Notes under the pieces: generated by a model
What the model saw: only the letters and a program-made list of their open reading frames with translations
Told to the model about the DNA's origin: nothing
Database searches by the model: none
Assembly (NCBI RefSeq): GCF_052857255.1
Contig: NC_135504.1
Coordinates: forward strand, 140,332,121-140,396,120
From: Amblyomma americanum
Taxonomy: Eukaryota; Arthropoda; Arachnida; Ixodida; Ixodidae
Length of the DNA: 64,000 nt
Reading direction: 5' to 3'
Shown: piece by piece, positions 11,240-22,580 of the stretch
Numbering within the stretch: position 1 is the first letter of the stretch
Layout: every line of letters starts with the position of its first letter
Translations under genes and position numbers: made by a program

Positions 11240-13802
11240 ATTATTGCTTCAGGATGACGTTGAAGGCGAGTTACTTGAAGCATACACTTTAATTACCCCA
11301 GATTATGAAATTGCTTCAGTTTCTACACAAAGTGCTGTGGTTTCTGTGTGTTATCGCCCTCCTAACGGTAGTATTGCATCATTTTTACAGTTTTATGACA
11401 TGTTCCTGGCTTTTGTTGTTCAGTATCACAATAAGAAAACCTTAATAGCTTGTTGTGACTTTAATATTGACATGGGTAATCCAAACCCATGTGCTAGAGA
11501 TTTTAATATGACTATTATGTCTAATGGCTTTGTTAACCTGATCAATACACCAACCAGAGTCACAAGCGAAGGCCGTTCTGTTCTCGATTTAATTATTACT
11601 ACCTCTATGCAGCTGAATGCTTTTTCTGGTGTTTTATCTTGTTGTGTTAGTGACCATCTTCCTGTGTTTGCTTGCATTGAGAACGCTAGTACAATAGGAA
11701 GTAAGTCCACATCAATCACATACCAAGCTATTACAGAATCATCATTGAAATCCTTTAGGGATGCGCTCATGAAAGTATATTGGAGTAAGATAGCTGAACT
11801 TCGTGATGCAAATGTTGCCTATAATACATTTGTCGATTGCTTTAAACAGATATATCACGACTGCTTTCCTCTTGTAACACGTGTGAAAAGTCGCAGAATC
11901 CGCAAGCCATGGGTAACGCCAGAGCTTCGCAGAGAAATACAAATGAAAGACAAGCTGTATAGAAAATTTTTGAGCAGCCGGAAGGTTGCGGACCTTGCGG
12001 TATTTAAGAAATATAGGAACAAATTGACTAAAAAACTGAGGTCTGCACGAACAGCCTATCACGTGTCACTTCTAGATGTTAAGAATGCTCGAAATGGTGT
12101 ACTATGGTCGAGATTAAATACACTTCTGCAGCGGGACAGTTTCCGCACTGCATTAACAAAGTTAAATATTGATGGAAAGGAAGTTTCTGGCATTGAACTG
12201 GCTAATGTGTTCAATACTTTTTTAACGAGCTTGGCTACCTGTGCTGTAGCACGTGCTGCCGGATCTGACGCTTGCAAATATGTTCGAATTTAGAATGATG
12301 AAACAATTTTTCTGCATCCAGTCACGGTAGACGAAGTAGTGTCGGTGATAACAAATCTTAACAATAGCAGTAGCTGTGATATTGATGATATCCAAATACG
12401 GCCAGTCAAGCATGTAGTTGACATAATTGCTCCCATACTTGCTCACATCTTTAACATCTGTTTAGAAACTGCAGTTTTTCCGGAAAAAATGCAATTAGCA
12501 AAAGTTGTTGTTCTTTACAAAAAAGGAGATCGCAACGCCCTCGCCAACTACAGACCAATCTCTATTTTGCCAGTGTTTTCAAAAGCATTTGAGAAAATGC
12601 TCCATCTAAGAATGTCAAATTTCATCCATAAATTTAACTTGCTAACACCATTTCAGTTTGGCTTCTGCAAAAGCAAATCAACTGAACTTGCAGTACTCCA
12701 ACAAAAGGAATATATAATAAAGCAACTTGAAAACAAAGCAATTGTCATTGGTGTATTTGTGGACTTCTCAAAGGCTTTTGACGTGGTAAATCATAAAATC
12801 TTACTAAACAAATTACACTACTATGGTATCCGAGGAAAAGCACTCTCATTGTTAAGTTCTTATTTGTCGTTTAGACAGCAAGTGGTGCACATAAATGGTA
12901 TACGGTCTGAACCGAAGCCGCTCTTCTGCGGTGTCCCCCAAGGCAGTACGCTAGGGCCTCTACTCTCCAATATTTACCTAAACGATATTGTCAACATTAG
13001 CGATAATACAAAGTTTTTCATCTATGCTGACGATACGAGCGTATTTTTTTCGGGTAAAAATGTTCATGAACTTATCAAACAATGTAATGCCACAATGAAA
13101 GCCCTTGAGGTCTGGTCTGCAGTTAACCTGATGCAAATAAACGAGAGTAAGACCAAAGCTGTCATATTTAGGCCGAAAAATAAAGTTATCCCACCGCACG
13201 ATAATATTATATTTAACTCGCGGGTTGTAGAAATTGTTGAGCAGTTTAAATGCCTTGGGGTCATATTTTCTGCCAGTATGTCATGGGATTATCATGTCAA
13301 TTATATCTTGAAAAAAATAGCTCAAATCACTGGTGTTATAGGCCGTCTAAAATACATACTTCCCACAAAAACTAAGATGCTGGTATACAAATCAATATTC
13401 AACTCGCATTTAAACTATTGCCAGTTGGTGTGGGGCACTACAACAATCACTAACCTTGAACGTATTCATTTAATGCAAAAAAGATATCTCCGAAATGCAT
13501 ATAATTTACCGTTCCGACATCAAAGTGCAGCTTTCTTTTGTCATTCCAGAGTTATTAAAGCACATAATCTTTATAAATATCGCCTCAGTGTTACTTTTAA
13601 AACAGAAATCAAGAAATATGTAACAAATCTTAAAAATTTAGCAGAACTAAGGAAAAAAGAATCAGTTTATCCAACAAGACGTGGCGAAGAATGGACAGTG
13701 CCAACACCTCGGCTAAATCTTGGTAGGGAATGCCTTCAGTACACACTTCCATCTCTTCTAAATAGGTATATCCACATTAACCTCGATTTGTTTTCTTTTT
13801 GA
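11240..13802 (+). pseudogene. CR1/L2-like LINE ORF2 (endonuclease-RT) with one nonsense codon
   Basis: The frame is continuous from 11240 to the stop at 13800-13802 except for TAG at 12291-12293. Endonuclease motifs: VCYRPPN near 11348, CCDFNIDMG near 11455, SVLDLIITT near 11577, VSDHLPVF near 11650. RT motifs: NYRPISILPVFSKAFEKML near 12548, FGFCKSKST, VFVDFSKAFDVVNH near 12760, GVPQGSTLGPLLSNIYLNDI near 12930, FIYADDTSVF near 13018. The YADD catalytic core is intact. The N-terminal catalytic residues of the endonuclease are lost by truncation. It would nick DNA and reverse transcribe element RNA if intact. Confidence 0.85.
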
Positions 13803-14063
13803 CGTCGTGAACTACATAATTTGTTTTTGAATAACATTGTTTAAGTTTCATTATGTATACATATTGCTGTTTCGTGTATTCTCCGGTGCTTCCTTGATGT
13901 GCTTGTTTTTTTTTAAAATTGTATAAACTCTTGTGTTGCCTCGCTGTCAATAATTAGGATTGTAGACTCGTCAAGCTGCCCAAGGGCAGCTTTTTTCTAC
14001 GATTCCTCCATCTGTAGTGCTAGATGGGAAATAAATAAACTTTGAAACTTTGAAATAAACTTC
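11240..14063 (+). mobile_element. CR1/L2-like LINE, 5'-truncated
   Basis: This element carries the C-terminal part of the APE-type endonuclease, a full RT and a 3' UTR ending in AATAAA-like and ACTTTGAA repeats at 14029-14062. ORF1 and the endonuclease N-terminus are missing, as expected from incomplete target-primed reverse transcription. The coding region is in one frame apart from a single TAG. It is therefore relatively young compared with the other LINEs here. Confidence 0.85.
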
Positions 14064-14226
14064 ATCCGTTGGGCTGAAGTCCCGGTTGATCCGGTGGTTG
14101 GTTCCCTTGTTCCAGGGCCGCACTGAGCCGTGCCACCTCGCGTGCGTGCTGCACTAGTCCTCCTTGGACCGAAAGCTCGCTGCTGGTGATCAGGTCCTCC
14201 CACTGTTCCGCATTGGGCTCTTAACA

Positions 14227-14240
14227 TATGGAAGAAGTTG
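14227..14240. repeat. Target-site duplication of the Penelope-like insert (left)
   Basis: TATGGAAGAAGTTG, identical to 15421-15434. Removing the insert and one copy rejoins the LINE coding sequence around its WECK motif. Confidence 0.8.
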
Positions 14241-15420
14241 GCGAAAATAATGAAGCGCCGACCAAAAGGTGTTGTCAAGATGGAAGGACGTTTCGACTTC
14301 CACACGGAAGTCTTGTTCACTGATGGAAAAATTTCGCACACAAAGCTTAAGTACGTTGTGCTAATCGTCGCAGGCATCGAGCGTACGAGGGCGGTAGATT
14401 GCCGATGTTACGGTTGAGCGTCTGATCTGTTGTCTGGATAAACAGAGACTCCAGATATTGGCGTGACATCCAGTTTTTCTCACGGCCGATAATTGCCGCT
14501 TCTTCCCAAACGATATCATGCTTCGTGTTTTCAACGTGTTCAGCCAGTGCGTTGGAACAAGCCTTCTTTTTCTTGACATCATTCTTGTGCTCATTCAGCC
14601 GTCTTTCAAAGTTTCCGCTTTCACCTATGTAGGAGTGATCGCAGTCTGAGCAGGGGATTTTATAAATTACTCCGGGAAACTTTTCCTTTTTTAGCTTGTC
14701 CTTTACGGACACCAACTCGTGACGAAGCTTGCACGCAGGCACGTGAGCTATATGCACATCATAGGTGCGAAAAATGCGGGCCAATGACTCGCTCACGCCC
14801 GGCACATAGGGTATTGCAGCTCGGGCACGGCAAGGTAGGCGAACGGGCTGAGCTGGTCTCGTTGTCTGCTGTATTACAGCGTTCACGAAGTGCTGTGGGT
14901 AGCCACAATTGTTGAGCTCGCGTCGCACTTGGCGTATGTCAGAGGCTTTTTCTTCGGGTTTCGAGCATATTCTTTCCGCACGACGGACGAGGGTAGAAAC
15001 GACGGAGCGCTTATGGCACGTAGGATGGACTGAATTAAAGTGAAGGTATTGGCCTGTGTGCGTGTCCTTTCTGTACACCTTGAATGATAGGCGGTCATCA
15101 CGTCGCTCCACCATGACGTCCAGAAAAGGAAGACGGCCAGAAATCTCCTCCTCGACGGTAAACTGGATGGAATCTTCCATGCTGTTCAAATGGTTCGTGA
15201 AAGCAGCCAAGGCATTCTTTTTGATTATGCAAAAGCAGTCATCAATGTACCGCAGGAAGACCTTCGGGCGCGGCTCGAACGAAGCCAAAGCGCGGCTTTC
15301 CAGTGCTTCCATTGTGAGGTTTGCGGTTGTGACCGAGATAGATGCTCCCATGGCAGTGCCATGAACCTGCTTGTAGACAGTGCCCCGAAAGATGAAGTAC
15401 GTGTTCTTCAAGCATTTCAT
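14241..15420 (-). mobile_element. Penelope-like element, 5'-truncated
   Basis: This is 1180 bp inserted into the C-terminal domain of the I-like LINE, in the same direction. Its protein starts inside the RT (KNTYFIFRG, QVHGTAMGASIS, RYIDDCFCI near 15400-15240) and continues through the thumb to a C-terminal GIY-YIG endonuclease (VIYKIPCSDC...SYIGESGNFERRLNEHK near 14670-14580). The stop is at 14347-14349, leaving about 106 bp of 3' UTR. The same 14-bp sequence TATGGAAGAAGTTG lies at both ends. The GIY-YIG domain next to a YxDD RT is diagnostic of Penelope-like elements. The missing RT N-terminus makes it inactive. Confidence 0.88.
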
Positions 15421-16257
15421 TATGGAAGAAGTTGTTTTTGCATTCCCATGTGATGTGGTATAACTAGGGGGTTGCCCCGCACCACGTGCATGTGTCCGCG
15501 TATTGGTTCGGATACATTTTGTGAGTGTGTGTAAGTTCTGGAAGGTTCCTGTCTGCAGTCTTCGCCAGATGACTGCTTCGTGTTGTGTTAAGAGTGGGTG
15601 TGGCGGAGAATACGTTATTCTCCTGCCTCTGTGATAACTCAGTATCTCCGCGAACGTTGGCTCCACCGTCGTGGTGGGTTCCGAGTCCGTTGATGTATCC
15701 GCTCGGTTAGTAAGCTCGTGAGCTAGATCATCGGCCCTCTGGTTCCCCTTCACTCCGGCGTGTCCCGGTACCCAGAAAATCTTAGGTTGTATTTGTGTGC
15801 TCGGGGGCCCTGCTTGGAGGATTATTCGCAGCGCCGCTTTGCTAACTCTACCTGCGGTGTAGTGTCTGCATGCCGTTTTTGAGTCCGTGAGAATGGTGAG
15901 CGACTCGTTCTTACGGTACCCTTCCGTTACCACTAGAGCTACGGCGGCTTCTTCCCCCTCGGATACCCTACAGCCTCTCAGTGTTGCGCAGGTGATCATG
16001 TCACCTATGTGGTTCACCACCGCTGACACAACTCTGTGTTCTTTAGAGTTTCTGTTCCACGGATGTAGGGCCGCATCCGTATATCCGTTTTTGTCATCCG
16101 CGAGGTACTTTTCTACATATTCTGCCCTTGCGACTCGCATTGCCGCGTGCAAGTTTGGGTACATGTTCTTAGGTAGGGGGGACACCCTTATGGTTTGGCG
16201 AATGTATTTGGGGAAGCTCGCTTCTCTATCCTCTGTTTCGTTACTGATGCATCCCAA
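14347..16257 (-). pseudogene. Chimeric frame: LINE RNase H fused to Penelope RT and GIY-YIG
   Basis: One uninterrupted 636-codon frame joins two unrelated proteins. Residues 1 to about 270 are the RNase H and following linker of the I-like LINE: YTDAA near 100, EGEEAAVAL near 142, LTDSKTA near 164, WVPGHAGVKGNQRADDLA near 205. Residues from about 280 are the Penelope-like RT and GIY-YIG endonuclease. In the original LINE frame the C-terminal knuckle (CTWCGATP..LYHITWEC) is read one base off and holds a stop, so the open fusion arose partly by a frameshift. No evidence of use as a gene is visible. It is most simply a nested insertion that happens to stay open. Confidence 0.75.
15421..15434. 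repeat. Target-site duplication of the Penelope-like insert (right)
   Basis: TATGGAAGAAGTTG, the exact partner of 14227-14240. Confidence 0.8.
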
Positions 16258-16589
16258 CCTTAGGAGGAGCGCTCGTTCGGTGGTCGTGTGCTGGAGCCTA
16301 TACAGCTGTGCACCGAGTTGCGCTTCTTTTAGTTCTTCGAAGGTGTTCCGGATTTCCAGCTCTGGCAGTTTTTCGTTCGACGTATTCCTTGGCAGGTTCA
16401 GCGCCGTCTTGAATGCCTTTCTGATGAGTGTGTCTGCTTGTTATTTTCATGTTGTGTCATGTTGTGGTAGGGAAGCGAGTATGTGATGCGGCTCACCACT
16501 AGGGTCTTCACCAGCTTGATTGCGTCGTTTTCCTTCATGCCGTGCCTTCTCTGCGATTCCCTGGTAATCATTCTGCTGCCTTGCTGCGT

Positions 16590-17600
16590 TCATCGTTTTA
16601 GGAGGCATAGGCTGTGGCTGCACCTCCTGCCGCATTGGATCCACATTCCTAGGACCCTTATCATGCTGCGTTCTGGGAGAACTTGCCCTTCTAGCCGCAT
16701 TTCAATCTTCTCTTTGGATGGCTTTTTGGCGACGCGCAGGACCTCCGATTTCTCGGTAGAGCATGCGAGTCCTCTCTCTCTGACATATCGTTCGGCGCAT
16801 GTCGCCGCTTGCTGGATTAGTTGTTCTTTCTGGCCTAGCGATCCATGGTTGATCCAAATCCTGATATCATGCGCATACATAGCATGCTGGATTCCCTCGA
16901 TTCGGCTCAGCTCGCGGGCTAGTCCGATCATGGCTATGTTGAAGAGGACCGGTGAGATTACGGATCCCTGTGGGGTGCTTTTGCTTCGCGTTTCAAAACC
17001 ATTGCTCCGCAGGTCTCCCAGTCCCATCGTTGCGGTGCGGTTCGACAGGAATGCACTCACGTAGTCGCGTACTCATTTGCCGCAGTGGGTGATGGTTAGT
17101 CCCTCCATGATAGCGGTGTGGCTGACGTTATCGAACGTGCCCTTGAGGTCTAGCGCCATTATGATGTTCTCTCCTGTCTTGAGGATGGTGTCGATTACCT
17201 CCTCCTTGATTTGCAGGAGGATATCCTGCGTCGACAGGTTCGTTCTGAAGCCGAACATGCTGTGCGGGAACAGATCTTCGTCTTCGAGGTACTGTTGTAT
17301 TCTACTCGTGATTACTCTTTCGTAGAGCTTGCCCAGGTACGACGTTATTGAGATGGGCCGCAGGTTCTCTATTTGTAGATTTTGCCGGGTTCGACGTTAT
17401 TGAGATGGGCCGCAGGTTCTCTATTTGTAGATTTTGCCGGGTTAGAGTATCATTACCACCTCCCCGTGTTTCCATGCTTTGGGCACCGTTCCCGCTAGCC
17501 ACTGCGCGTTGAGGTAGTCCGTGAGTTGGACTACCGTTTCGACGCTGAGGTTGCGAATTAGGGAGCGTTTAATCTTGTCTGCTCCGGCTGCCGTGTTTTT
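16590..17600 (-). pseudogene. I-like LINE reverse transcriptase, catalytic motif mutated
   Basis: Minus-strand pieces: MFGFRTNLSTQDILL and MALDLKGTFDNVSHTA (17258-17073), then TPQGSVISPVLFNIAM and MYAHDIRIW (17060-16590). The family motif YADD is YAHD here. A stop at about 17070 and a frame break near 17300 add to the damage. The RT would copy the element RNA. This copy could not. Confidence 0.8.
17340..17443. repeat. 52-bp perfect tandem duplication inside the LINE RT
   Basis: The segment starting CGACGTTATTGAGATGGGCC at 17340 is repeated at 17392 with a 52-bp period. Because 52 is not a multiple of three, it shifts the RT frame. In translation the RPIS block appears twice. Confidence 0.9.
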
Positions 17601-18152
17601 AGTCACGGTCCTGATCGCTGCGTATGCCTCTTCCTTCGTTATTGGTCTTTCGAGGTGCAGGTTTTCCTTCCCTTTATATTCATCTTTATATCCCTGTGGC
17701 TTGTCAGTTTCGTAGCACTTCTTTTTGACCGCCGCGAGGATCTCTTCGTCCGTTCCATCGAATTAGTGAATTAATATTTGTATGCCTTTGCCGCTTTCTG
17801 CTTTTTTCTTGGTTGGGTCCATGAGGGCCTTGAGTATGCGCCACGTTTTGGCAGTGCTGAGCGCGCCGTTCAGCGAGCTGCTCAACTGCTCCCAGCCTTG
17901 CCTGGCCAGCTGTGTCGCGTACTCCTCCGCTTTTTGTGTAATCTCGCGATCTTCTTTTGCTGCTTCCTGTTTAGTTTCTGCCGCTTCCATCTTTTCGTGA
18001 GTCCGCGCCTTGCCTACCATAGCCTGAGTAGCCGTGGGTCCAATTCCGGTGTAGCTTCTGTTCTGTCAATTTCCTGCGTATGTTGCTCGTGTATTTGTCT
18101 GAGTTGCGTGCTCCACTCTTTTATTGAGGTTATTTCGCCCTGTATCTGTCTG

Positions 18153-18650
18153 CTATTGCTTCGGAAGGCGTACCAGTCCGTCATGTCGGCTGTTCCTAAC
18201 TTCATTTTTGTTTTCTGCCTCCAGCGTTACATTTAGCACGTAGTGGTCGCTTCCTAGGTTTTCCAGCAGGTTCTCGCACTCGGCCTGCCGCGCTCCCCTA
18301 ACAAAGGTTAGGTCTGGACAGGTGTCGGGGCTAACGCTGTTGCCTAGTCGCGTTGGCTGATTTTCGTCCGTTAGCAGGGTGCAGTTTGTATTTTCTGCTG
18401 CGACGCATAGTAGTTGCCCCTTTTTCTCGCCTTTGCGGTAGCCCCAGCTAGGGTCCCTCGCATTTAAGTCCCCGGCTATGAGGAGTGTGTTTGACTTTGC
18501 TAGGTTGCCCGCTTCAGCAAAAAGTTTGCCAAAATTGCTACTTTTCTGCTTGGGTGGACTATATACGTTTACTACGAAGGTGCTTATCGCTTTGTGTTTC
18601 CTTTTGGGTATGATTTCCGTAATTAGGTGCTCAATTCTCGTGTCTGCCAT
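18153..18650 (-). pseudogene. I-like LINE APE endonuclease
   Basis: A 165-residue minus-strand frame with VNVYSPPKQK, LLIAGDLNARDPSWGY, TRLGNSVSPDTCPDLTFV and LGSDHYVLNV. These are the GDLNA, D-LT and SDH blocks of apurinic-like endonucleases. Its N-terminal segment (18660-18800) is in another frame. In the family this domain makes the first nick at the insertion site. Confidence 0.78.
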
Positions 18651-18804
18651 TTAATCATGTGCTATGGTAACAAGGTGTTTGTTAATTAGGGTCGCTGTGC
18701 GTCCGCTTTCCTGACATTGATATCCTTTTAGTGTTGGTATCCTGTAACATTATTATGTCTGGTGGTGTTCCCTGGTGTGGATAAACTGCTGCAGGAGTCC
18801 ATTC

Positions 18805-20663
18805 TTACGCCGGTAGCCCCTGCAATTCCACTGCCGGTTGCTTAGTGTGTTGTGTCCTGCCATTCTGATGTGCTGTTGTTGGTGTTTCTTTGGTTTTCGG
18901 TTCCGAATCTTCTTTCATTAAAATGCCTGTCCCTGGCTTCTTTGGTAATTTTTGCGTGTTTTGGCTTTTGATAAAGCTGCGGAAGTATTGATTTTCTTGT
19001 TGTGCCTGTATACTCTGCACGCCTTGCATTTGCGTCTGCATGGCTTGCATTTGTGTCTGCATACTCTGCATAAAAGTTTTCATCTGTTCTTCGAAACTAT
19101 TGCCTACTATTGGTGGTGGGGGTGGTGGTCCCCGCGGGGTACTGGCTGCCTTAAGAGCCTGTAGCTCACTAATGAGTTCCCTTATCTTTTCCTTTAGTTG
19201 TCTATTTGCACTCTGCTGAGTTCTAGTTCTTTCCTGAGCTTTTTGATTTCCTCATCTTTTTGTTTCCGTTGCTAGTTTGCCGAGATTGCAGAAAAAGTGA
19301 TTTGGGTGGGCCCGCTCTCCAGTTCACCTTGACTCCGTCCTTGCTTTGCTGCTGCTGCTGCTGTTTGGGCGGCCCTTGCTTGTTGTTTTGCCCTCCCTGG
19401 GGTGGGAAAGACTCGTCCTGGGTCCGCCCTGGCTGTGGCAGCGGTTCCGGCTCCGGCTCTGGCTCCGTGAGCGGGATCCCTCCCCGGCCTGGCTGTTGCC
19501 CCGGCTGCGGTATTGGCTGTCGCTCCCGTTGCCCTCCGAGCTGAACCATCTTGGCCGACGTCTTCGGCTGCTACTGCGGCTCTTCCTCTGCTGCTGTTGC
19601 TTCTCTGGCGCGCCCTATGGTTGGCGCCCCCTCAGCTCCGCAGCACTCTTGAGTCGCTGCTTGCAGTCCCTGGTTCCGCTCATATGTTAGCCGCCGCACA
19701 CCATGCATTTGGGCTGGCATTGGTGTCTTTCTTCTGGGTGTCCTGCTCCGCAGCGTCTGCAGGTTCTCGCGTTTGGCGTTGGGCATACGTCCGAGCGATG
19801 TCCCTGCATGCCGCACACGAAGCAGCACTGTCTCGTTGGTCTGTAGGGGTATGTCTCGTATTCACCGGCGCTGAATATGACCCACTTGGGAATGTTGGGT
19901 CCGTCGAAGGAGAGAAGGGCAGTCGCGGATTTCCCCAGCATGCTCGCTGCCAGGATCTCGTTGTCCTGCGTTCTCAGCCTCAGCTTGAACTCCAGTTCCT
20001 TTACCGTTAGGTCCGGCGGTAAGCCGTGGATGACCGCCGGCGTGACGTCGCTGGGCATGGCCACGTAGGCCTGTACGTGGTAGGTTGTGCCTTCGTACGA
20101 GAAGCTTCTGATCTTCCGTATCATGTCCGCTGTTTTGATGATGGAGGTGCTCGCGATTATTATGTTCGAACCTGGTCGGAGCCTGACCAAAAAGTCCTCT
20201 TCCTTTATCTTCCCATCGCATGCTTCCACGATTGCACGCGTGGCTTGGTAAGGCTTCATTTCTTGCACCTTCAGGACGCCACGTGGCCTAATGATGATCT
20301 TCGCGCCGTCCTTGGGGAGTGGGGGCAGCATTTGCCTTAGCTGTCTCCTCGTCTCTCCCTTTTGTACGCTCTTTTTATCGCCGCCTGGTTGCGTCATCCC
20401 ACCTGCGCTCCCATTGGTCGGCGCCATCGTGCCTTTGTTCGTTCCGGAAACAGGTCTGGCTTTGGTGCAGCGCTGTTCTTGCCCGCGCGCCTTTTTCCTT
20501 TCTTTCTTCGTTTGGAATGAAAAACTTCCCAATTTAGTTCGTCCTGCGTCAGGCTGCTTCCGCCGTCCCCGGCGTCCTGTTTCATGACCTCTTCTTCGTC
20601 CGCTTCCATGGGGTCGTTATCCGCCTGCGTGCCGGAGCATGTGGTCGTCGGTACAGCCTCCAT
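18805..20663 (-). pseudogene. I-like LINE ORF1 (gag-like, three zinc knuckles)
   Basis: The probable start is ATG at 20663. An acidic N-terminus (20663-20394) shifts frame near 20500 into a 281-residue segment (20532-19687). That segment has a DUF-like central region, then the knuckles CCFVCGMQGHRSDVC, CRRCGAGHPEERHQC and CMVCGG. After another frame change come a Pro/Gln-rich stretch (19549-19223) and a Gln/Met repeat (QTQMQAMQTQMQG, 19083-19010). ORF1 binds element RNA in this group. Two or more frameshifts inactivate it. Confidence 0.75.
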
Positions 20664-20770
20664 TTCTTGAAGACTGCTTTGCTCGCCGAAGGGTTGCCGG
20701 GTGCCCGAATCACCATTTCCTCCGTTCCAGTGGCCTTCGGTCCGGTGGAGCGCCCGCTCGGGTGTGGGAG

Positions 20771-21049
20771 TGGTTAGGCCTAACCGTTAGGCCTAGCTCC
20801 CGACCACGTGGACTTGACTTCGGATCCCAATAAAAGTGCAAAAAAATCGGGCCCACCGGGATGAAATCGGTGTCCTCGTGGTCCTGACGCCTGGTGCTTC
20901 AAATTCTGCCCAAAATTTGGTTGGCCCGATGAAATTGCTGCGCTGGGGCTTCGAAAATTCGCGGAGCCCATGCGACACACGACCACTCGCTTCGACCACT
21001 CCCAGCGCCCCCCTTTATTTGTAGAAATCGTGTTTCTGCATTGCATCCA
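20771..21049 (-). other. Probable 5' UTR or promoter flank of the I-like LINE
   Basis: GC-rich sequence upstream of ORF1, with a perfect palindrome GTTAGGCCTAAC at 20773-20784 followed by a second TTAGGCCTA. No protein motif. The exact 5' end of the element cannot be placed without another copy. Confidence 0.35.
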
Positions 21050-21740
21050 TCTGCTTTCTCTTTACGCGCAATACCATCGTGGCTAACGACGTAGCAGAAC
21101 TTAATGTTATGTTTTGTCCTGATATCTTAACTATGGTATGTACGATATTTTCTTTATAGGTTAAGCTTCATTTGTAGAGCGCATTGCTTCGAGTATACTT
21201 AGGGAACCAGTGTAGATGATGCTGCTTTTGGTGTTTTCTTTTACTATTTTTTTACAGCTGCGAAGAAGGCGTAACACTAGGCAGTGAATACTGATGCACA
21301 CTGTGAAAGGCGTATAAGTTTTTCACTTTTGTGGTCAGCTACTGCACTTCGAAAATGTTTTTTTTTTCGAGCCATCAGAATAAAAAGCAGTGTAGGTGTC
21401 TTATTTTCCTTGCAGTGCAAAGAATTATTGTAGTATGTCTTATGTGGCGTTTGCGTTTTGTGTAAATATGTCAGTGTGAAGTCGGATACGGCGGGGAGGT
21501 TCTGCCAAGGCGAAGAATGGCCTTGTCTGGATGCAGCGTTAGGCAGAGCATTAAGTACAGCTAACGCTTCGCATTGATCTTCAAACGCAGTACTAATTAC
21601 CTGATAAAATGTTTTTTTTTGTTTAATAACCTATTGGATGGGCACTTGGTGTAATATGAGAGAACATATTTTAGGGCATATTTGCATGTCTGTGCAATTG
21701 GGCTGGGCTCATTAGATCGGGCTCATTAGCCTCAACATCA
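21050..21740. other. No feature seen
   Basis: AT-rich single-copy-looking DNA between two LINEs. No open frame, repeat or RNA gene is supported. Confidence 0.35.
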
Positions 21741-21907
21741 AGGCTGGTTACCGGGGGTGTTCTGTGTGCTCCAGATGATAGGCGCCGACCGAACTGGCTC
21801 GAATCGTGTCAAGACTACGCACCCATAGTCTAGCTTACAGCACAACAGAAAGCGATAGATATGCAAAGGCATGATCTGTCGGGCTCCCATCGTTTTCATG
21901 AAAGCAA

Positions 21908-22032
21908 GTTGTAAACTAGGAAGCGCAAAATTCCGGACGAGGGACAGAGTAAGGGACACAAAAACAGGTTCACGAGCTCTGTGCCCCTTACTCTGTCCCT
22001 CGTCCGGAATTTTGCGCTTCCTAGTTTACAAC
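21908..22032. repeat. Perfect 48-bp inverted repeat with 29-bp loop
   Basis: Arm 1 is 21908-21955 and arm 2 is 21985-22032. They are exact reverse complements (checked base by base), separated by 21956-21984. The fold-back interrupts the Jockey-like RT reading. Perfect arms inside a heavily decayed element imply a recent origin. Confidence 0.92.
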
Positions 22033-22337
22033 ATGCATCACCAACTAGCCCAGCAGCTTGGTCTCCTGATCATGAAGGCACGTTTAGAATATTTAGAGTT
22101 CGAGAAGTTTAGTTTTCAATGTTTTTGTGTGCAGACATGTTTCTCGTCTAAAGCGATGCCTAAAAATATCTGTTCTTGTTCAATTGCTAGTGCGGTTTGG
22201 TTAAGGTATATGTGAAGATCGACCAGTAGGCTCCATCTAAATGAAAACAGAACAGCTACTGTTCTTTGAGGGGAAAACTTAAACTCATTTTTGTCTGCTC
22301 AAGCAAGCAGTTTGTTTATGTCCTCTGCATCTGTCTC

Positions 22338-22580
22338 TTACAGGTACGCATGCAGGAGAAAGTGCATGCTATTTGTATGCAGGTCATCTACATAAACTGA
22401 ATACGTTATAAACTTCGGGATAACGTTGGCTAAGAAATTCGTTTCTACCATGAAGAGTGTGGTGCTTAGAATACGCTCCTGAGGCACGCCGTTCTCTTGG
22501 ATGGAAGTCATGGAAAGAGTTTCTCCTAGGCGGAGTCGGAATTCGCTGTTAGCCAGGAAGTCGTTCAAGCAGCTCAGCAT
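22338..22580 (-). pseudogene. Jockey-like LINE RT palm remnant
   Basis: It contains SEFRLRLGETLS, ENGVPQERILSTTLFMV and YSVYVDDLHT, the fingers-to-palm blocks around the catalytic motif. VDD is kept in place of the usual ADD or VDD. It is isolated from the other coding pieces by frame breaks. Confidence 0.75.

Larger units (their letters stand above)
14064..20770 (-). mobile_element. I-like LINE, near full length, carrying a nested Penelope-like insert
   Basis: Read on the minus strand, this has ORF1 with zinc knuckles (about 20663-18805), APE endonuclease (18650-18153), RT (about 17600-16590), RNase H (16257 to about 15560) and a C-terminal CCHC-like domain split by a Penelope-like element. 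ORF1 knuckles plus RNase H point to the I group. Without the 1.2-kb insert the element is about 5.5 kb. Frameshifts in ORF1 and ORF2, a 52-bp duplication and a mutated YADD motif make it defective. Confidence 0.8.

Noticed and set aside
15887..17064. Plus-strand frames over the LINE RT and RNase H
   Set aside because: Antisense shadows of the minus-strand LINE.
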